From assembly GCF_963678635.1 (NCBI RefSeq), contig NC_087067.1, positions 37,702,686 to 37,766,685 on the forward strand: a stretch of 64,000 bases of DNA, written 5' to 3'. The translations under genes were made by a program, and so were the position numbers. Shown one piece after another: positions 22,158 to 32,913 of the stretch. Positions within the stretch are counted from its first letter, which is position 1, and each line of letters starts with the position of its first letter. The stretch is from Symsagittifera roscoffensis (Eukaryota; Xenacoelomorpha; Acoela; Convolutidae). The notes beneath the pieces were generated by a model. That model was given only the letters and a program-made list of their open reading frames with translations, had not been told where the DNA came from and did not search any database.

Positions 22158-22336
22158 AAACAAGACTGCTCGTATCAGGGCGAAGCCCTGAATGTTCCGA
22201 CTGCTTTTGAAAGTTTATGGAGCAGCAGTAATAACATAAAAACATTATATGAAATAAAATAAAATGAAAATTTTTTTTTCTAAAATTTGAAATTTTTTAA
22301 ATAAAAATCATCGTATCGAAAGTCGGAACAAAAAGT
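22158..22336 (+). mobile_element. Hairpin-ended non-autonomous element, copy 2 (short)
   Basis: The left end is CAAGACTGCTCGTATC with hairpin TCAGGGCGAAGCCCTGA (22175-22191) and TGTTCCGACTGC. The right end is CGTATCGAAAGTCGGAACA at about 22313-22332. At 179 bases it is the shortest intact-ended copy, with an internal deletion compared with the 500-bp copy. Confidence 0.65.
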
Positions 22337-25300
22337 TTAGTACTTACGTAATTTCATGAAAGGTAGAAATCGAAATATGTAATGCACCCAATATTCAATA
22401 AAAGCAGATGCCACTTCAATCCAATGACTAGGACGTATCAGCAACATGGTGGCGAACCTCTTCTTTCACAATAAAACCAATAATGGTCCAAACGAACCCT
22501 TGATTAAGATCTGCTGCATTAATTGACAAGCATAAAGTCTTCGGTGGGTTTTTCCATTTTCAAAATTAGATGGACTTCCACAATGTCAAAAGGAAATAAA
22601 ACATTTTCCTGAGACGAAAAGGAAATGGAAAATTAGAGCAAAAAAGCGTGCTTTTGCTCAATTTTTATCAGCGCAAATACGCGCTATGGTGCCTTAAGGC
22701 GACAAATTATTGATAAATGAAGTTTTGCACCTAATAGAGTTTTCACTGATAATTATGTAATGGTGCATTCAAAAAAGAAGCTAAAATAATCCTCAGTTCT
22801 TTGTTATTTTTCCAGATTGCTTGCGGTAATTCAACATAATTAATGGCCGTTTTTTCCAAATCTTGGGGGAAATAATTAGTCAAATTTGAATATAAATAGT
22901 TTTTCTTCAAATGTTTTCATAGTTCAGCAAACTCATTGTACTGCAAATATTAATTTGAGGAAAAAAAACAAATATAATGAATTTTAATGGACCGGCTTTG
23001 CTGCCAAATATGGAATATAAACTCCATACACCATCAATTATCTTTTGACAAGATGGAGACATAATGCTTCCTTAATGGAAATTATTATCTTTCCGTCAAT
23101 CAGACTCTTATCAAAATCTTTAATTGCCTTCCCAATACCGATCCCAACCGAGGATTTAGTTTTTTTGGCACCTTAGCTTTGAGGAAATGAAAAAATGTAA
23201 TCTAGGAGTAAGAACAAAAAATGCACGCTGAGAAAACTTATACCGGAAATTAGAATTTTATCCAATTTGGGTTTTCAAAGTGAAATTCGTTGCCAGGATA
23301 ATCAGTTGTTCATAAAATGACGAGACAGTTAAACAGATTTTGATTAATAATGTCTTCAAAGTGCTACCTTTGAAGACATTATTGAAGCAGCACAAAATTT
23401 TCTGTTGAAATATGGTGAAAATAGAAGTATAGCAAAAGTTCTTATTTTTTGGTCAGCCATTTTGAATTTTAGAGCTGTTAAAAACCTAAAATTGACATAC
23501 CTTTTTAGCGTTTTCAAGCGTTTTAATCAATTGGTGCCAAAAGTACCCTTAATAATGCTTTGTAATGGTAGGCCAAAAACAAAGGATTTAGAATAGTTTG
23601 CTATATCTTTCGAACTACAATTTTAAAAATATTTTTTATATATTTAGTCCCATGCGAAATTGAAAAAAAAAATCTTGTTTTTCCTGGACCTATGGAATTA
23701 TTCACCAAATTTCAAACGGAATGTAGTTTTTGGATAAGATGTCATAACTAACAACGTAAAAGCAAAACAGAGTGAGGGTAATATATGAAACTAAAAGTTG
23801 TTACACAACAAGTAATCATTTCTGTGCGGTGCAAATACACGTTCGATTAATCATTTTCAATAGACGACTTCTGTAGTGATTAATGGGCCCATTGCATCCT
23901 CAACCCACTTCTGAAGAGCCAAAACCCGTCCTGACTTTGTTGACCATTCTGTCATAATCAGGGGCAAAAAAGGAGGCGCTACAAAGAACGAAAAAGGTAA
24001 AATGAGAGAGTTTCAAATTGCAAACTATACCAAATACGGCACAGTATACCAATTATAAGTACCCCGGAAAAATAATTGCTTTAACTCCTATGGTATAAGA
24101 TGGTTTGCATATATGCATCTCTGATTTTCTGAAATTTCTCAATATGAGTTTAGGCATATGAATTATTTATCCTGCCTCAATCTATTAGTGCTGAGCGTCT
24201 TGAAAATATTCCCCTTGTACGTATGGTGTCCATATTTTACTGTTCTGCTATATTAACTCCAACTTGACGTTGAAGTATTAAGAGGCATTATGGTAATAGA
24301 GGAAACGGTGGTTGAAAAGCAAACAGTTTATGCCGCAAATCCTTTCTTTGCAGTGACAAAGAACAAACTCTTGAGAAAACAAAACAGTTGTGATGTCTTT
24401 GATATTAAGTGGCCGACAGACTGAAAACATGTATTCCAAATGTCTGGTTCCGTAGATTGGAAAAAATTCGAGAAGAGGGGGGTGGATTAGAGAAGAAACT
24501 ATTTTATGACATATCCCTTCATAGGCAAAGCACTCGCCGAAAAAAATGCAAATTTTGTCAAAACGTAGTTTTTCTTTGTTTTGTTTACAGAATTTGCCTG
24601 TTTTGCTAAAAAAAATTTTACGAGAAGTTTTTCTAATGAAGATCCTTGATCTGCTCCTCAAAAAGTATAATCAAAAAAGGAACAAAATTGAATTTTACTC
24701 ACTGAAACCTATTTGCAAAACAGATGGCTTTTAGTCACAATTTTAATTAACGACCTGAATTTCTTCATTAGTTATCATTAAAATAATCATAAAACTTTCA
24801 GATTTGAAATTTTTTCTCCTGTCAAACTTCAACTTTTTAACCAGCCGTGTTTGATAATTTTTTTAAAATATCATTCGAAAGGTTTTGTTGTCCTGAGCTC
24901 AAAATTAAAGCGATATTTCACCTGTGATTATTTTGTAAAGCTATCGAGGTTGTCAATTTGGGAAAAATAACGCGCATTTAATTTCGGTCTTTTAACGCAC
25001 AAGCTGTTGCGATGTAAGTAGCACCTAAAGTTCAGAGCGCAAAAAACCACATAGCTATTCTTCTCACAAATTGTGATGTTTTTACTGCGTTTTGCTAAAA
25101 GCAGATCTGACCAAAAATCTAAAAATAAATAAATAAAATTGACGGTAAATGCAAAATTGCATACTTGACAACAACTTTCATCAAAAGTAAAATAACAAGT
25201 TTTTTAAATATTTTCAATTTTTTTTTGTTATCTTAGAATTTTTTGTTTAAGTACAGCTCTTGCTAAAAAAGCTATGAAAGCTCAAAATTCTGGAGTAAAA

Positions 25301-25677
25301 CTAGATTTCTGCGACTAATTTCCGTATTATAGCCCTTTTTCGCTCCAATCGCTCGATATTCGACCAAACATCAAACACTTTATATTGGTATACTACTTGA
25401 CCTTCTTGACGATGTTTTTGGGGGAATTTATTAAGCGATCATTGCTGGTTGATTGCTTAGTAATCTATCCTAAGTTAAAAGTCTCACCTTAGATCATTAA
25501 GTTTTCTTGACAAACGTTATAGTAGAAACATTAGTTAGAAAAAGTTTGCAATAGTTAGCTGGGTAAATACAAAGCACAGGGTTATTAGATCATATAAATG
25601 AATCGAACAACTTAAAGAAATATACCCATGAGGGGTGGATTATTTATTCTTATCTGTTCATCAATATTTTTTTCTTA
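22337..25677. other. AT-rich spacer, no gene recognised
   Basis: Frames at 23405-23596 and 24278-24661 (127 codons, minus) show no family motif and biased AT-rich composition. The segment around 25320-25400 (CGCTCCAATCGCTCGATATTC, then CATCAAACAC) resembles the dispersed AT-rich repeat. Nothing else was seen. Confidence 0.4.
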
Positions 25678-25806
25678 CTAAGGTCGACGATTGCGTAAGT
25701 CTCTCGAGTCACTCTTGGGTGAGTCCACTTCTGTAGGGTAGTCAGCAGTATTCTGGTCCATTTCGTCCTTGTGATTCGGATTTCCTCGATTGTACATATC
25801 TCGATT
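25678..25806 (-). CDS. Short coding-like segment, unknown (C-terminal exon or small ORF)
   Basis: The frame from ATG at 25797 to TAG at 25678 encodes 39 residues of balanced hydrophilic composition (MYNRGNPNHKDEMDQNTADY, then PTEVDSPKSDSRDLRNRRP). It is open a little further upstream. GC content is clearly higher than the flanks. It lies on the same strand as the virus-like cluster to the right and could be its last piece, or the end of a host gene. No acceptor with a good pyrimidine tract was found. Confidence 0.3.
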   Translation of the reverse strand, partial: NRDMYNRGNPNHKDEMDQNTADYPTEVDSPKSDSRDLRNRRP

Positions 25807-26740
25807 TACAGTTTTTATCGAATTTAGAAAACGAAACATTTATCTGTTTTAAATGGAAGAAGACTAGTTTTATATTTTTGTAAAATTGAAAGAGAAAAAT
25901 TATTTATTTTAAAAATGAAGTTGTTAAGATATAAGACTTGCTGCTGGCTGAGCAAAATGAAACACTGAAGATTTCAGGAAAAATCTTTTGCTCGTAAGCA
26001 TAAACCGGTGGCTGATTTATCTTATTCATCTTATTCTAGTATTCAAGTTTCACTTGCTCCTTTATCCTCCCTTTATCATAAGGGAATTTTTACCTAGATT
26101 TTATTTGATTTTCTCAGTCAAATATCTTTAGATTATTGATCCCCTTTGATTAAAATCGCAGCCTTCAGTTTCGTCTTTTTAAAAATTCATATTACTCTCT
26201 CTGATACATCATATTTCAGGTGCATCTCTGCTTAATCATAGCAAGGAGAATTCCCGTGCAGCCGGCAAGACTGCTAAATATTTATCCATTATGTTTCAAG
26301 TTAAAGTTAAAAAGGACGTGTATGTAATCGCCGCCCTTTCATTATACTGAGCATAAAAATGAGAAAAATTGGACAGGTTTTTAAAAAATAGTGGATTTTC
26401 AAAACAAGATTTCATAGTCCTATTAGGAATTAATCAGTCAAAATCTGATTTAGTGAAAAGAGGCCTAAATTTAAACGGCACGCTCCAATTTTGAATTGGG
26501 TCGTTAAATAAACCATTAAAAATTTAGACAATGGTCTTTTGTCCGTGTAGTATTTCCAATGCTACACAACTCCCCTTTTTTTTAGAAAATTAAGCTGTTC
26601 GATTCCTACAGTTTTCATGGTGAAAATTAAACGCTTCAATGATTTAGGTAGAACATTAAAAATAACATCAAATATAATGATTTTGCATACAAGTTTAAGT
26701 TAATGGACGCGATTTAAATATGATGTTTGAATATTTTCTT

Positions 26741-27237
26741 CTAGAGTTTCTTTCCAGCTTCTAGCTCCACGTTGCAAGATCTGAGGATCACTATCTTCCT
26801 CTGTGAAGCCTCTAGTTTCTGCCGTAGTTTGACTATCTTCTTTTTCTTCGTTTTGTTCTTTATTGTCAGTCTGCGTATCTCGTCTGTAAGTTCTTTGCTT
26901 TCGTCTCTCTCATTTTGATTTGGTTTTAGTTGATTTGGGAAAGCAGTTATTTCCTCAAACGGGATGGTTTTCTGAGTTCCCCTGTTTTCAGAATAAAACC
27001 TTGTTCTACTCTTTTCTTTGTTTTCCAGAAAATGGTTTCTTCCTTTATTAAAACTTCTGGCTGAGTTACAAATTTAATCGGCATCATTATCTTTTCCATT
27101 GCCGTCGAGTTGACGACTTCTACATCGGATGGCAGTTTCCACCGGTTATAGTTCTGTTTTATGGAAAACTTTAAACTGGTTATAAATTGTGGGTTCACTT
27201 TACCCAATTTTAGTTCTCTGTCCTTTTGTAGTTCCAA
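26741..27237 (-). pseudogene. Unknown coding-like region with coiled-coil end
   Basis: Two overlapping minus-strand frames are open. One runs from ATG at 27237 for 96 codons and is Lys/Glu-rich (FITSLKFSIKQNYNRWKLPS). The other is open from about 27085 to the TAG at 26741, with no ATG, and ends in a Lys/Glu/Leu-rich stretch (LTDEIRRLTIKNKTKKKKIV, then LRQKLEASQRKIVILRS) with coiled-coil-like heptads. A frameshift in one ancestral gene is the simplest reading. The family is not recognised. Confidence 0.4.
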
Positions 27238-27980
27238 TCTTTGCTTCAGGCTGGGAACGTGTCTGGGGTCTTTGTTTAACTAGTCGTCTATTGACATACT
27301 AGGAGAGTTTACTACCGATTTCAATTGCCTCTTCATTCGGAGAAGCAATTTCCTTTTGAACTGCTTGGGTGCGGGTCGGCATTTCTGCAGTTCCAATTCA
27401 TTATTGGGTGAAACTCCATTTTTCTAACATCAGCTTAAATAGAGTTATATATTCAAAATCCCATATTACATTCGGATACTAAGGTTTATTATCAAATTTG
27501 AATGATGAAGGACATTTATAAAAGTGTAAACGTTTATATACAAAAAGTGGAAGTGTAATCTTTTGGTTTCACACAAACCCACCATGGAAAACAAATGAAG
27601 AAAGGCAATCATGGTGTTTAATAACCACAGGAAAAAAATAAATGAAGCGTTTTAGAACACTGAATTCAGCTCAAATATTAAACTTATCTAGCTAAAGCAA
27701 AAAATGGAAAATTGGGCATTGTTTAACCCCTAACCTTAAATGTATGTCCAACCGGGATCATCCACAGGCTTACCATGGGGTCCCTTTTTATAGGTAAAAA
27801 GGACTAGAAAATATCGTGGGGGTAAATATTATATGATATAGTAATAATGAGAAAAGAGAGTTTTGTGTTTATTGTTACTTGAAAAGATATATATGTTGTG
27901 AGTGAATTTCTGAAATCTTGATGCCATACCAAACGGAGGAGTGTATAGGAATCGTATATGGACATTTTTTTTGTGTAGGA

Positions 27981-28471
27981 TTAATTCCAGGGGTCGGAAA
28001 AATTGTAAGGGATTTGACATAGGGGACAAAATTTTGCTGTACTAGCGAAGCATCTTGTACAAATTGTGATACCTTGATGGCAACGGTAAGGTGTCGATAG
28101 CTTGCCATACTTTGGGTCTGGGCATTTCCCCAGTTTGCATTTTAACCATACTTTTGCATAAACAACAAAGGGGATAATGGGAAAAAGGATCGGGTTTAAT
28201 TTGGGACCTGGCAAATGGGGCATAAAATTTGTCCATATTTTAAAATGGCAGTCTATGCAAATGAAGTGTGGTGGTTGTTGTGGCTGGTTATTGTGTTGTT
28301 TCTTGAATTTGGATTTTGTAAATAGCAGATCGGGCATACAAGAGTGGGTTGTATAATGGTTTTTTGAAAGTACTGTAAAATTGGCTGGGAAAAATAAGAA
28401 AATTGTGGAAATAAAGAATAACAAACATGGAAAGTGTTACGTAAAAAATCTGGCAAGGTTATCTGAATCAT
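27981..28471 (-). pseudogene. RING-like cysteine module, copy d (frameshifted)
   Basis: Minus-strand fragments give VCPICYLQNP, then in another frame HFICIDCHFKIW, then after a +1 step CPIC, and finally ICTRCFASTAKFCPLC. These are paired Cys-x2-Cys clusters spaced like RING-type zinc fingers. RING domains often act as ubiquitin ligases, but decay here rules out assigning activity. The order and strand match copies a-c to the right. Confidence 0.5.
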
Positions 28472-28562
28472 TTATGTTTGAGGACAGAGCAAGGCATAAG
28501 TCAATTAGAGGTTGGAAACTTGATGTTGATAACATATTCATAACTGACGAACGCATTTAAGA

Positions 28563-28763
28563 TTATATCATAAAAACTACTACTACTTTGGACAGTAAAT
28601 TTTTCTTCGTCGTGGAAACCAGGACCACATCGTTTGCAAAAATATCCAACTGTTGTTGATTGGGATGAACATAAATACGGTTCGTATTAGCTTGGTATCC
28701 ATCCGCCTGGACAAGGAGATTGTATTCAAGGACACAATCAATGTCCAGTACCAAGCAGAACAT
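28563..28763 (-). pseudogene. Unknown short frame within the RING cluster
   Basis: A 66-codon minus-strand frame from ATG at 28763 has unbiased composition (LEYNLLVQADGYQANTNRIY, then QQLDIFANDVVLVS). It lies between two RING-like modules on the same strand. No family is recognised. It may be the linker or C-terminal part of one of the neighbouring decayed proteins. Confidence 0.3.
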
Positions 28764-28799
28764 TTTGTGACTTCCTAAACAAACAGCATGATTGTTTAG

Positions 28800-28965
28800 T
28801 CATATTTTATTGCCTACACAGTTCTTAAATTTGTCAATTTTTCCTAAAAGTAGGACTGGAACATCCTGTCGGCAAATTGAGCATGAGAATTTGTCAAAAA
28901 TTAATTTAGTTTTGGACTTAAGAGTCATATAGCATTCATTACAAACAAAATGAAAGGGTTGTGGA
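28800..28965 (-). pseudogene. RING-like cysteine module, copy c
   Basis: One frame ending at the TGA at 28800 reads PFHFVCNECYMTLKSKTKL, then FDKFSCSICRQDVPVLLLGK. The second and last Cys pairs of a RING are preserved without a frame change, unlike copies a and d. The first Cys pair should lie just to the right but is not readable in the same frame. Confidence 0.45.
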
Positions 28966-29054
28966 TATTCTCTACCGTGGAGTTTTCTTAACTGAATGGT
29001 TTGATTTTAATTCTAGACAAACGGGGCATTCATTTGCCATTGTATTGAAGGAAT

Positions 29055-29238
29055 TTATGCCCAAAACTCATCAAAAGCAATTTTGGAAAAACAGACAGGG
29101 CAGATGTTTTTGCTTTTATCAATGCATTTATTGCATACAGAAACATAAGGGTGTTTAACAATCATATGTTCATCCTTTCGTTGATTTCTGGTTAACACTA
29201 ATTGGTTGCATAATTTACAGACATCACATTCTGTCTTA
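29055..29238 (-). pseudogene. RING-like cysteine module, copy b
   Basis: CDVCKLCNQLVLTRN, then VKHPYVSVCNKCIDKSKN and ICPVCFSKIA lie in one open frame to a TAA at 29055. This is a complete set of Cys pairs. The same frame is continuous with the CPICRQT part of copy a, so a and b may once have been one two-RING protein. Confidence 0.5.
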
Positions 29239-29421
29239 TTAATTACATGAATAGTCTGCCTGCAAATGGGGCAGGGATTTTGCGAATGGTTTACTTGCTC
29301 TCAGCTTGAGTTTATTATAACAATCAACGCAAACTAAATGTGGTGATTGTGGAGGTAAGTTTTTATGTAGTTTTTTCATTTGATCACATTTTTCCAAGCA
29401 TATGGTACATTCAGTTGTCAT
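29239..29421 (-). pseudogene. RING-like cysteine module, copy a
   Basis: It starts at ATG 29421 with TTECTICLEKCDQMKKL and PHLVCVDCYNKLKLRA, the first and middle Cys pairs of a RING. The last pair (CPICRQT) is found only after a +1 step at about 29258. The same step is needed in copy d. Confidence 0.55.
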
Positions 29422-29678
29422 TCTCCCTGCTAATTCAATCTGGTCTAGATCGCAGGGAATGGGGAAATGTTAGGCTATTCACAAGACATAGTATTAGATG
29501 CTAGTAGTTTTTGCTTGGTATAATAATAGTGCTGTGTAGTTCGCGATTATATAATGTTTCGAAATGAGTTAAAAAGATGGAGATTATTTTGAAATTTTTT
29601 GCTAGAATGAAGGAGCGTTGGAACCCTCTAATTTGAACAAAGGTTCCTTCGTAAAAGATTATCAGTCTAGTCTAAGGT

Positions 29679-29993
29679 ACAATTTTCACATTCACTATTT
29701 GTAGGACAGGACTCCGGGTGATCAGATGCAAAAAGAAAAAATGGCCAATACCGGGAAGTAGGATAAATACTGAGTAGCTAAAAAGTACCCGTTTTGAAGT
29801 ATCGAACAATAACTATCATATAAACTTGCAAATGTGGTTGTAATTTTCACATTAAATATTTGTAGGACAGGACTCCGGTGGTCAGATACAAAAAGAAAGG
29901 TTGGCCAATATCGGGAAGATGGATAAATATTGAGCTTCGCAAAAGTACGCGTTTCGATGTATATAAACTTGTAAATGTGGTTGTAATTCAAAG
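29679..29993. repeat. 161-bp tandem duplication
   Basis: Two copies share GTAGGACAGGACTCCGG (29701 and 29862), CAGATACAAAAAGAAA, TTGGCCAATATCGGGAAG and AACTTG(C/T)AAATGTGGTTG. The period is 161 bases with about 85-90% identity by eye. It lies in a gap between coding-like pieces of the cluster. Confidence 0.75.
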
Positions 29994-30051
29994 GTTTTCT
30001 CTACATGAGTAACTAAAACTGGTTGGTCAATGATAATAAACAAAATTTTTT

Positions 30052-30291
30052 CTAATTAGAAAAAATAGGAGGGTTTAGAAAAAACTCTGCATTTGTGTCG
30101 GAAGCGAGAAAATGACTTAATTTAAGGAAATTAGGGTGATTTCTTGGAACGGTGATAGTAGTTGATACAATGGAGTTAACCTGCCTCACTTGTAAAAAAT
30201 ACAAATTTTCAGAGTGTTTTTCTACTCCATTTAGTGAGTAACGTAGGTTTGGTAACCGGATAAATAGATTACGAGAGGTTAGTGAAATCAT
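30052..30291 (-). pseudogene. Unknown repeated protein family, copy 1
   Basis: A minus-strand frame whose end (NHPNFLKLSHFLASDTNAEF) lines up with the corresponding part of the three copies to the right. The first half is diverged. The family is not recognised. Confidence 0.35.
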
Positions 30292-30542
30292 TTGAAAGGA
30301 AATCGCTGATAAATTCTGGCAAATGACTTAAACAAGTATTCGACAAAACTAGAAAAAATTCCAATACGGCGAGTTGTGGAAGACTTCAATTGCTCCGTCT
30401 TCCCAAGTATTACAAAAATCGAAGAATAATAATAGTTTTGGACAATATGAACCGTTACAAGCGTCGAAAGATTTTTCTATTTGGTAAAGGAGTACGTGAC
30501 GTTTGTTGTGTTTAAATTACTTTAGTTTTATGTTCAATTAAT

Positions 30543-30833
30543 TTATTCCTTAAAAGTAATTTCTTCACAAGCAGCTTCGAATATGGCTGAGTTTTTATAC
30601 TTTATGGTGTGAAGAATATCTTTGTATTTAGGATTGGTTGCCTTTACGATATTATCGTAAATTTGATTATTTTGAAAGTTGTTGATAATTAAGTGTAATT
30701 GATTATCAATTGCTACAGATGGTAAAACTGCTGCTGCTACTCGGGAATAAAACTTCTTTGGGAAATGAGAGCAGGACATGGCTAAGCAGGAATTTTGATT
30801 TAGTGTGTCAAGGAACATTTGTTTTTTTTCCAA
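30543..30833 (-). pseudogene. Unknown repeated protein family, copy 2 (longest frame)
   Basis: A 96-codon frame. The conserved parts are PKKFYSRVAAAVLPS and NPKYKDILHTIKYKNSAIF. Copies 3 and 4 share the positions (K/R)L-x-AS/AA, LP, KY-x-x-I-(C)-x-x-(L/I) and a final small-Ala segment. No signal peptide or membrane segment is seen. Confidence 0.4.
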
Positions 30834-30899
30834 ATTTTATGTTTGGAATGTATCAATTCAAGTTTGTTTTTCAAGTTTGTTTTTTCGGTAATGACAACT

Positions 30900-31075
30900 G
30901 CTGAGCTGTTTCCCTTAAGCAGAGAACAAATATAACCGTATTTTTTGTTTGAAGAGACAATTTCAATTTCCTGAACAGTTTCTTAAGGATAAGTGATTAT
31001 CATAAGGTGAATACAATCATTCAGTTTTTTTGGTAATCTTGCTGATGCTTCTAGTACTGGTAATTTGTTTGCCTA
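30900..31075 (-). pseudogene. Unknown repeated protein family, copy 3
   Basis: The frame reads VLEASARLPKKLNDCIHLMI, then a stop, then VQEIEIVSSNKKYGYICSLL and KGNSSAVVI. It is broken by at least one stop codon, so it is decayed. It lies 70 bases from copy 2 on the same strand. Confidence 0.4.
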
Positions 31076-31199
31076 ACCTGGGAGTTGAATCAATAAACGA
31101 ATGTCTCGATCCAAAATTCCTACCAACATTTAAATGTTTGCATCCAAGTAAAATATTTGTATAGTGGTAATTTTACGCACAAAAATGAACTCCTTTGAA

Positions 31200-31395
31200 A
31201 CTCATGTTTATGATAGCAGATTCGTTACTTTGAAGAAACGAACAAATATAACTATACTTTGGATATGATGATTCAATTACAGCTTCATGAATTATTTTTT
31301 CCTGGATAAAAAAATAGCATAAGACGTGTAAAATTGTTGGTTCCTAAATGAGGTAAGTCAACAGCTGCTATTCGTGTGAACAGTTTATTTGTATG
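31200..31395 (-). pseudogene. Unknown repeated protein family, copy 4
   Basis: LFTRIAAVDLPHLGTNNFTR and, after a frame change, SYPKYSYICSFLQSNESAII. Similarity to copy 3 is strongest over the KY-x-YICS-x-L segment. The upstream 300 bases of the same strand hold further short open pieces (VERPEAAVSLLQQDS) that I could not assign. Confidence 0.4.
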
Positions 31396-31879
31396 TGTGG
31401 AAATTTGAATCAGTATAAGACCTTGTCTGTCTAAATTATCGACTAGAATTTAGTCCATAGAGAGGCACAAATTTCTCGAGGGCTTCTAAAATAGAAAACC
31501 GTTGCCTTAGATTGGTGTTATAGCGTTGTTGTTGAATGTGGGATTGTTGAGCTAGATGTAGTTCCTATTACAGTGTTCCGTACTAAATGCTCATTTTGGT
31601 TATTTAGGTCTGGGTAAAAACCAGGTTCGTTTCATGAATCTTGTTGCAATAAAGATACTGCGGCCTCAGGTCGCTCTACCATATGTATCGAAGCAGTGCT
31701 TTCTTAGTAAATACTTTGATTATTGTTTTGTTGTCGTATTTGTTTTTGTCTTGAGTTTCTCATTGCTGATGATTCAGGGTTGAAGTTTTGGTTTGAAAAA
31801 ATTGAAGTAGAAACTGACAGAACGATAAGGTTATACAATGCACCTAACATTATCTTCCAGAAGCTCATAGTACGATTTG

Positions 31880-32704
31880 TTAGCTTGTTATTTCTAAAGC
31901 TTTAATAATTGTTACTATTATTTCTAGCAGAAATTTGCGAAAAAGAAAACCGACAAAACAAATTCCAATTTTTTCCAAGGAAAAAGTGACAAAACCAGAT
32001 GATTCTTCCGATGAAGATATTATGGAAAATCCCGGTGAAGGCGGAGAATCTAGATAAATTTTTGGGCCTGAACCCATTGCGCCGTTTAAATCATCGGAAT
32101 TTTCATAATCCATGTGTCCATTTTGGAGAACAGTTTTGGTAATTTTTCTAAGAATAGATGTTGTGTTATGAATGATGTTATTCCCAAAAGCTTTCAGTTG
32201 TTTTGGGGTATACATGCCTGCGCGTCTCAAATCGCATACGAGAAAATCCGTAATATGGCCTATATCTTGTGGAGCGAACATTAAAGGAGTCTTGAAAGGT
32301 ATTGGAGCCGGCCTTAATTATTACCAAGAAAATTTATTGTCTAAATCAAGTTGAAAGTCATTTTTGTAGCCGGCAACGCAATGTATTTCGTTGGCAAAAG
32401 GAAAAGTTTGGCGGGTAACAGGGTCGACAATCATCGTTTGCCCATTATAGTAGATCGGCATTCGATCAAAGCATTTTTCGCAAGCTTTAAGAGTTGAAAC
32501 TTTTCTTGGGCAGTGATATAACCAGGCAATTGCTCCATCGGTGTCCAAGAACATAGAGCGGTTACCAGTTAGCATGTATCCTGCAAGCCTGATATTTTGT
32601 AAAGCTAACATCATTATTGTTAGAATTTGTGTCCTTTTGAGTTCACATTGATTTTGTAATAATGTCATTTCAGCGTGTCTGAGTTGCTGAGCATTGAAGT
32701 ACAT
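31880..32704 (-). pseudogene. Broken viral-glycoprotein-like gene (chuvirus/Jingchuvirales type)
   Basis: A minus-strand frame from ATG at 32704 has NQCELKRTQ, LAGYMLTGNRSMF, a Cys pair and VDPVTRQTFPF, a pattern I associate with glycoproteins of chuviruses and with chuvirus-derived env genes of animal retroelements. Two adjacent in-frame stops (32318-32323) interrupt it. The same frame then stays open to 31880 and contains a hydrophobic membrane-type segment near its end. Only a C-terminal portion is present, with no signal peptide region or upstream ectodomain found. In this family the protein would mediate membrane fusion; this copy is dead. The assignment rests on remembered motif patterns without a search. 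Confidence 0.5.
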
Positions 32705-32913
32705 TATTTAATCTAACTTTGCAACCAGATGAAGTTCGTAATCAATTTCATCTGTATCTACATGGCGCTAAAGAGGATTCCAATTCTTATTGTTACGTTC
32801 ATCATGGAGGAATGAAAAAATTACTTGAATCCTGAGGGTAGTTCAAAGGTTTCACTCTTATTTGATCGTTCTCATTTATTTGCATTTGATAGTAATTTTG
32901 CAAAAACTGGAAT

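Noticed and set aside
24278-24661. 127-codon minus-strand frame
   Set aside because: AT-driven composition, no domain, no splice context, alternative plus-strand frames of similar quality.
32721-32840. Plus-strand frame of about 40 codons upstream of the glycoprotein remnant
   Set aside because: Short, no motif, and opposite in strand to the cluster; it may be chance.
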